Shown one piece after another: positions 58,560 through 64,000 of a DNA stretch of 64,000 nucleotides. The stretch lies in assembly GCA_028583405.1 (NCBI GenBank), contig CM053251.1:3287771-3351770 (forward strand), written 5' to 3'. The notes beneath the pieces were generated by a model. The model saw only the letters and a program-made list of their open reading frames with translations, had not been told where the DNA came from and searched no databases. This stretch comes from Pogonophryne albipinna. Taxonomy: Eukaryota > Chordata > Actinopteri > Perciformes > Artedidraconidae. The position numbers and the translations under genes were made by a program. Positions within the stretch are counted from its first letter, which is position 1; the number at the start of each line of letters is the position of its first letter.

Positions 58560-59466
58560 CTCAGACACTCGCTGCCACTGAGAGGTGAAATGGCGCAGAA
58601 AGGAGTTCAGCTGGACCGGGAAACCTTCTCTTGTTCGATCTGTCTGGATCTACTGAAGGATCCGGTGGGCACTCCCTGTGGACACAGCTACTGCATGAAG
58701 TGTATTAAAGGCTTCTGGGACGGAGAGGATGAGAAGAAGATCCACAGCTGCCCTCAGTGTAGGCAGAGCTTCACACCGAGGCCTGTCCTGCTGAAAAACA
58801 CCATGTTAGCAGCTTTAGTGGAGGAGCTGAAGAAGACTGGACTCCAAGCTCCTCCTGCTGATCTCTGCTATGCTGGAGCTGAAGATGTGGCCTGTGATGT
58901 CTGCACTGGGAGAAAACTGAGAGCCTGTAAGTCCTGCCTCGTGTGTCTGGCCTCTTATTGTGACCAACACCTCCAGCGTCATTATGACGTAGTTCCATTA
59001 AAGAAACACAAGCTGGTGGAGCCCTCCAAGAATCTCCAGGAGAACATCTGCTCTCGTCACAACAAGGTGATGAAGATGTTCTGCCGCACTGATCAGCAGT
59101 GTATCTGTTATCTCTGCTCTGTGGACGAACACAAAGGCCACGACACGGTGTCAGCTGCAGCAGAGAGGACTGAGAGGCAGAGAGAGCTGGAGGGGAGTCG
59201 ACTAAACATCCAGCAGAGAATCCAGGACAGAGAGAAGGAGGTGAAGCTGCTTCAGCAGGAGGTGGAGGCCGTCAATGGCTCTGCTGATAAAGCAGTGGAG
59301 GACAGTGAGAAGACGTTCACTGAGCTGATCCGTCTCATGGAGAAAAGAAGTTCTGATGTGAAGCAGCAGGTCAGATCCCAGCAGAAGAGAGAAGTGAGTC
59401 GAGTCAGAGAGCTTCAGGAGAAGCTGGAGCAGGAGATGGCTGAGCTGAAGAGGAGAGACGCTGAGC

Positions 59467-59931
59467 CGGGCCCGGCGCCACGAGGGGGCAAAAGGGGGCA
59501 TTGCCCCCTCAGTTGTATTCTTTGCCCCCTCACTTTGAGCATCATTCATCCATCAAAAAGTACAATAAATGTCACAATTATTAAATAAATATTTCCCCCA
59601 ATACACGTTACTATGTTTAGATCAGATATGTGGGCAGGCAGTCAAGCAACGTGTAAAAAGGCCTCAACCCCAAGTGAGCTTGTAGTCTTAATGTTAGCGT
59701 GTGTGCTTAGCTGTAAACACAGTCGGATGGGTGACCAAAACGTCCCTGTGTTCCGGGCAGAGTCCCCGTTTTCGGTGGCTGGTACCCGGTTGAAACTCCC
59801 GAAAATGTTCCCGTTTTAAGAAAAGAAAAAAAAGAAAAATAGAGCAAGGTGAAATCAAATGTTACATGTCAGTAAAAACAGAGTAACAGTGTTGTGCCTG
59901 TTTGTAACGTTAGCGTATTTCTTCTTCTACG

Positions 59932-59962
<31 letters not shown>

Positions 59963-60941
59963 CTTCTTCTTCTTCTTCTTCTTTTGTCTTTAATGGCGAA
60001 TCGCTTCCACTTGGAGCATATATCACCACCTACTGTTGATTTATTAAATGTTTATATTAAATCCTTGTCCTCAGACCAGTGTTTTTGAGGAACTTGAAGA
60101 TCAGCTTGTTTACTTCATTTCTTGATTTACTTTCGTATATTGACTTGAAATCCATGTTGTTTGACATCAACAAAAAATAAGACAGACAACTACAGATAGC
60201 ACCACACATGATGGTTACTTGTTATTATTTAGGGCTGCCTGTATGGATCAGGTTTTTGCCAAAGCGAGCCCTTTTACTAGAATAATAATATGTTATGTAT
60301 TATATCAACCGTATTGGTACAATGAGCGACATCTAGTGACGGATTTTGGAACATTGATTTGATTTTTCTCATGGCAGTTAGACTCTAGAGACAAACCAGG
60401 GGACTTTATTTTGAATCTGTGTCTGTCCATTTGGTGTAGTATTTGATCCAATATTACATTTGGTTTATATATTAGTCACTTTCTTATGAAATGCCAGGTT
60501 TTAGGCCTTGATTTGAACATTCAATCCTGAAAATAAAAAATCAACCAGATTAATGTTTCTTTAATCCTGACCTGACTAGAGTAGATAGTAAGTAAGTCAA
60601 TCTGTATAGGAAGACGAGTTAAGGGATAGAGGAGAAAAGGTTATGGTATAATTACAGAGCCTGTCCATTTATAAATTGAGGAAATCAATGTTAGTCTGTT
60701 AACCAAAGTGCAGCCATCTATCTATCTACTATATATTATTAAAGATCAGAGGAAAAGAACAGCACGAGAGGGGTAGATCCAGAATAAAAATAAAGAAACA
60801 AGGAGATTGTAGAGCAGTGAGAAGGAAAAAAGCTCGGTGTATCAATTACATTGCCAGTATTTTTCGTTGGTGTGAAAAAAAAATTGCCCCCTCGGATTTT
60901 TTAACAGCCCCCTCAGTAATTTCATCCTGGAGCCGGGCCTG
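59467..60941. mobile_element. hAT element inside the finTRIM gene
   Basis: It is flanked by a perfect 8-bp TSD CGCTGAGC at 59459-59466 and 60942-60949. The ends CGGGCCCGGCGCCA and the inverse of CAGGCCCGGCTCCA resemble those of the hAT at 38504-39568. Just inside both ends are GGGGGCA-type runs. Non-coding, with a (CTT)n tract inside. Confidence 0.9.
59926..59984. repeat. (CTT)n microsatellite
   Basis: A run of CTT/TTC units with one early interruption (TACGACTTC). It lies in the hAT at 59467-60941. Confidence 0.9.
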
Positions 60942-62030
60942 CGCTGAGCTGAAGATGCTGTCTCACACAGAGGATCACAACCAGTTTCTGCACAGCTACC
61001 CCTCACTGTCAGCCCTCAGTGAAGCTACACACTCCTCCAGCATCAACATCCGTCCTCTGAGCTATACTTTGAGGACGTGACGGCGGCCCTGTCAGCAGTC
61101 AGAGACAAACTACAGGACGTCCTGAGAGAGGAAAGGACAAACGTCTCACCGACTGAAGTGGATGTTTTACTGTCAGCAGCAGAGCCCACCACCAGAGCTG
61201 GGTTCTTAAAATATTCACAGCAGATCACTCTGGATCCAAACACAGCAAACACACAGCTGTTATTATCTGAGGGGAGCAGAAAAGCAACAAACAAGAAACA
61301 ACTTATTCTAGTCACCCAGACAGATTCACTGATTATTCTCAGGTCCTGAGGAGAGAGAGTCTGACTGGATGTTGTTACTGGGAGGTGGAGCGGAGAGGGG
61401 CAGAAGTTTATGCAGCAGTCACATACAAGAATATCAGCAGAGCAGGGAGTGGGATTGAATTTTTATTTGGTTTCAATGACAAATCTTGGGCATTAGCTTG
61501 TAACCAAAACAGTTATTCATTTCGTTACAACAGCATCTACACTCCCGTCTCAAATCCTCAGTCCTCCAGAGTAGGAGTGTACTTGGATCACAGAGCAGGT
61601 ATTCTGTCCTTCTACAGCATCTCTGAAACCATGACTCTCCTCCACAGAGTCCAGACCACATTCACTCAGCCGCTACATGCTGGAGTTATGCTTGGCTGTG
61701 ATTTTAGAACCTCAGCTGAGTTTTGTAAACTGAAATAGCCTGAAGTCATTTGAGGAACTCTTCTACTTCTTAAACTCATTGTGATTCCATCATTGTTGCT
61801 GAGAGCTGGTTGTTCTTGTCTTCACTGCACAGAGATCAGCTGTCAATCAAATATTATGGGATGTGCTTTAACATCTTCTCATTGTTCTGTAGATGCTGGA
61901 GTTTCTTTAGGCGGCACTCCTTCCTGTGTCTGTTTAGCCATGGAGGCTGTCACTGCTCAGGAGGGTTTCTGTTAACCTCAACTCATATTTCTCTGCATGG
62001 AAATGTAAACTTTGCTCTAAATACTTGTTG

Positions 62031-62036
62031 AATAAA
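62031..62036 (+). terminator. Poly(A) signal after the finTRIM gene
   Basis: AATAAA 293 bases beyond the B30.2 stop codon, followed by a T-rich stretch. Plausible 3' end of the former transcript. Confidence 0.5.
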
Positions 62037-62039
62037 GAC

Positions 62040-63271
62040 ATTTTATTCTCACCACTCTGTAAAAAAAATAATTCATAATTCATAATTACATCTATTATTT
62101 TCACAGATTAAATATGATTGATGCTTCCCAAATTAAGTAACAAATGAGGTACCCAGATGTTTTTCAAATGTATTTAATCATAAACTATTTTAAATGATAT
62201 TAATTACTGTCAGGATCATAATCAATAAGTAAATCATTTTTGCTTTATTCTCCTGTCAATATTCAATCTCTCTCTTCACAGTCTTTGTGTGGGATTTTTT
62301 AATATATATTATTACAATTTCTTATCGCAGACTTACTGTGGTTGTTGTTGTACACATTAACTACTATGATGTGTTATAAAACTTTAAATATCATGATAAT
62401 AATCAACAAGTAAATCATTTCTTATTCTGTTTTAAATAGCTGAGATTCTGAATGTGTGGATGAAGTGAATCTGATCATGACATCATTGAACAAGAGTCAT
62501 TGAACAGACTTCACTGGAATGTGTGATCAAATTAAATGTTTAGATATTAATAAAGGTTTTGGATTTTTCTAAAATAAACAAAGGATGTTGTTGTAGGCCT
62601 ATTACTTCCACGGTGCCATACATCGCTGATGGAAAACTCACAGTTGCTTTGTACACAATAATAACACATACCTGTATATGCTGAGTGATATGGTATAATC
62701 CAGTACTGTACTTATTATCTAGACTAGAGTGTCTACATTTTGTCCACATTTATCAACTACAATACTCTTATAAAATGCTCTTATATGTAAAACAGGATAA
62801 AACAATAACCATAATAATACTGTGAAACACACATTCTGCATATGGAGTAGTTTTACGTGAAGTACACCTAGCTGATAATACTTCTGTACATTTTACTATT
62901 TTTGAACGGGTCATTATGCAGAATGAGTACTTTTACTTTCGTACTTTAAGTACATCTTGATAATGTTTGTAATTGTTCTTAAGTAAAGGATCTGAGTACT
63001 TCTTCCAACACTGCCAGAGAGGTTGTGCTTTGATTGACAGGTGTGCTTGCTCCTCTGCATCCAAACTCATTTTGATGAAAAGCTCGACGCGTGCAGCTTC
63101 ACGAACTGCAGCAGCGTGAAATAGAGAGGCGAAGTCCCTCCCCTTCCGGGAGCCTCCATGGGACCCCGGAAGCGGAAAATTATACATTGAAGTCAATGGA
63201 GAGAGAAAAGTTATCTTTTGATCCCGTTTGAATTGTGCCACGAATGACACATATGATGTTTTTCAATTTAA
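62040..63271. other. Gene-poor stretch with dispersed repeats
   Basis: The ACTT-rich repeat recurs at about 62,880-63,010 (GAGTACTTTTACTTTCGTAC). A phrase at 63,145-63,245 (CGGAAGCGGAAAATTATACA, then GAAGTCAATGGAGAG) looks like another repeat. No gene. Confidence 0.5.
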
Positions 63272-64000
63272 AGGAGACCTATCATGCTATATTTAAATGA
63301 TATAGTGTATGACCATACCTATATAAGGTATATTTATACATTTTATTTTTCAAAATACCAAACAGATCATTTTTTAGCCATGCCTCGTTTCTCTAATTTT
63401 CGCTCTATTCCAAGCATGTCTTTGAAAATTCTGAGCAGCAGCTGACCACGCCCCCCTGCAGAAGAGGGGGGCTTGAGCCGGCGAGAGTCACGTTACTATG
63501 CTTGCTGTGATTACGAGTGTGGAATAAACATGTCATCTCAGAGCAATGCATGTGTTCAAGCATATTATCAATTTGATCCAGAAACTGACCCTGAAGCAGC
63601 GGAGGTTTTGGTGGAGGTGCAAACATCTCGGTTGCAGCAGGACGTTTCTGAATGGTTAGTTGACAAGCTGTTGTCCCTATTTATTTTACTCTGTTACGAT
63701 GCTTGCTACTTATTCCGTTCATATTTTGGCTAATTAGCAAGAATGCAATGTGTACAGTTTGTAACTTAGAGTTTGTAACGCAAAAACAGCGATACATATA
63801 TATATTTATAAAGGGAGACATTCATATTTTCAGCATATATACAATGGCCTCATTGCGTTTAATAGTTTACAGTCCTTTTCTTCCAACATCGTGCAACAAC
63901 CATTGGAAAGTTCAATAACTTAGGGTGATAAAAAGTATAACTCCAACAACACCTCAGTTGTCAGCAATGTGTGTAGTTTCATGTGTTTTTAAAAGCTCAG
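63272..64000 (+). mobile_element. Larger Kolobok-type element, left part
   Basis: TTAA at 63268-63271 is followed by AGGAGACCTATCATGCTATA and then the inverse of the right ends of the MITEs at 10777 and 46175 (CCATACCTATATAAGG). Unlike those, it contains a GC-balanced coding exon. The element continues past the window. Confidence 0.7.
63530..63654 (+). CDS. First exon of a Kolobok-associated protein (partial)
   Basis: ATG 63530 starts MSSQSNACVQAYYQFDPETD and continues to VQTSRLQQDVSEW, with a GT donor at 63655. The acidic start followed by QDVSEW recalls proteins annotated as P2X7-receptor-like that are often linked to fish Kolobok elements and continue into a Cys-rich domain. That next exon was not found before the window ends. 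The open frame past the donor reads into AT-rich intron-like sequence. Confidence 0.5.

Larger units (their letters stand above)
58590..61738 (+). pseudogene. finTRIM-type gene (RING, B-boxes, coiled coil, B30.2), disrupted
   Basis: ATG 58590 follows GAGGTGAA and starts [25 protein letters not shown] finger (residues about 15-58, CSICLD...CGHSYC...CPQC) suggests E3 ubiquitin ligase ancestry. Two B-boxes follow ([15 protein letters not shown] and [20 protein letters not shown]), then a coiled coil of about 110 residues. The frame is broken at 59467 by an hAT element. It resumes at 60942, shifts near 61,065 and again near 61,300, and ends with a PRY/SPRY (B30.2) domain (LTGCCYWEVE, GVYLDHRAGILSFYSI) at 61,738. 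AATAAA follows at 62031. The layout without introns in the visible part and the B30.2 end fit the fish finTRIM group, many of which act in antiviral defence. A truncated RING-B-box-coiled-coil protein could still be made from the 5' part, ending at 59588. Confidence 0.85.

Noticed and set aside
59202..59549. Minus-strand 115-codon Leu/Ser-rich frame in the finTRIM gene
   Set aside because: It is the antisense of the coiled coil, where Glu/Lys codons read as Leu/Ser on the other strand.

Overview
This window is vertebrate nuclear DNA, almost certainly from a ray-finned fish and most likely a percomorph. It carries a fish-type TRIM gene (finTRIM), a two-exon fish C2H2 zinc-finger gene, and a mix of BEL/Pao, Rex3-like RTE, L2, Tc1, hAT, Kolobok and gypsy elements typical of teleosts. 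No bacterial-type gene, CRISPR array or operon is present. Most of the 64 kb is mobile DNA, much of it nested; many insertions could be bounded to the base from their target-site duplications (TSDs).

Layout. 1-7,270: an hAT end, then BEL/Pao remnants with gag on the minus strand (split by an hAT at 1048-2656) meeting pol on the plus strand head to head, followed by an LTR. 7,490-10,572: a minus-strand orphan zinc-finger exon with its 5' region and a LINE fragment, split by an hAT at 7977-10018 that itself holds an unclassified element at 8123-9226. 10,573-13,559: a Kolobok MITE and a piggyBac-like element sharing one TTAA. 13,652-15,200: L2-like LINE fragment. 15,226-28,700: degenerate retroviral remnants (env-like, gag) and gypsy pieces on the minus strand, interrupted by an hAT (16329-18993) and by a full-length RTE/Rex3-like LINE with an open 1,081-codon frame and an 11-bp TSD (20698-24063). 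28,726-33,272: an L2 LINE with an esterase-type ORF1 and an internally deleted ORF2. 33,285-34,570: chimeric ORF and LTR/primer-binding-site remnants.

36,166-42,316: a second, plus-strand copy of the LINE fragment and zinc-finger exon, here joined to its second exon to give a plausible four-finger gene; the intron holds three or more nested transposons. 42,317-52,640: hAT, Kolobok MITE, Tc1, LINE tails, a histone H2A fragment that keeps its 3' stem-loop, a truncated RTE copy and a fragment resembling an integrin-beta exon. 52,690-56,748: a LINE split by an hAT, which holds another repeat, which holds a second copy of the unclassified element. 58,590-61,738: a finTRIM gene broken by an hAT and two frameshifts. 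63,272 to the end: the start of a larger, possibly autonomous Kolobok element whose first coding exon is visible.

The host genes do not form a pathway. The only plausible functional host gene is the zinc-finger gene at 37,363-42,316. The only element that looks capable of encoding a working reverse transcriptase is the RTE copy at 20,698-24,063. Family names are from recognised motifs only; no database search was possible.
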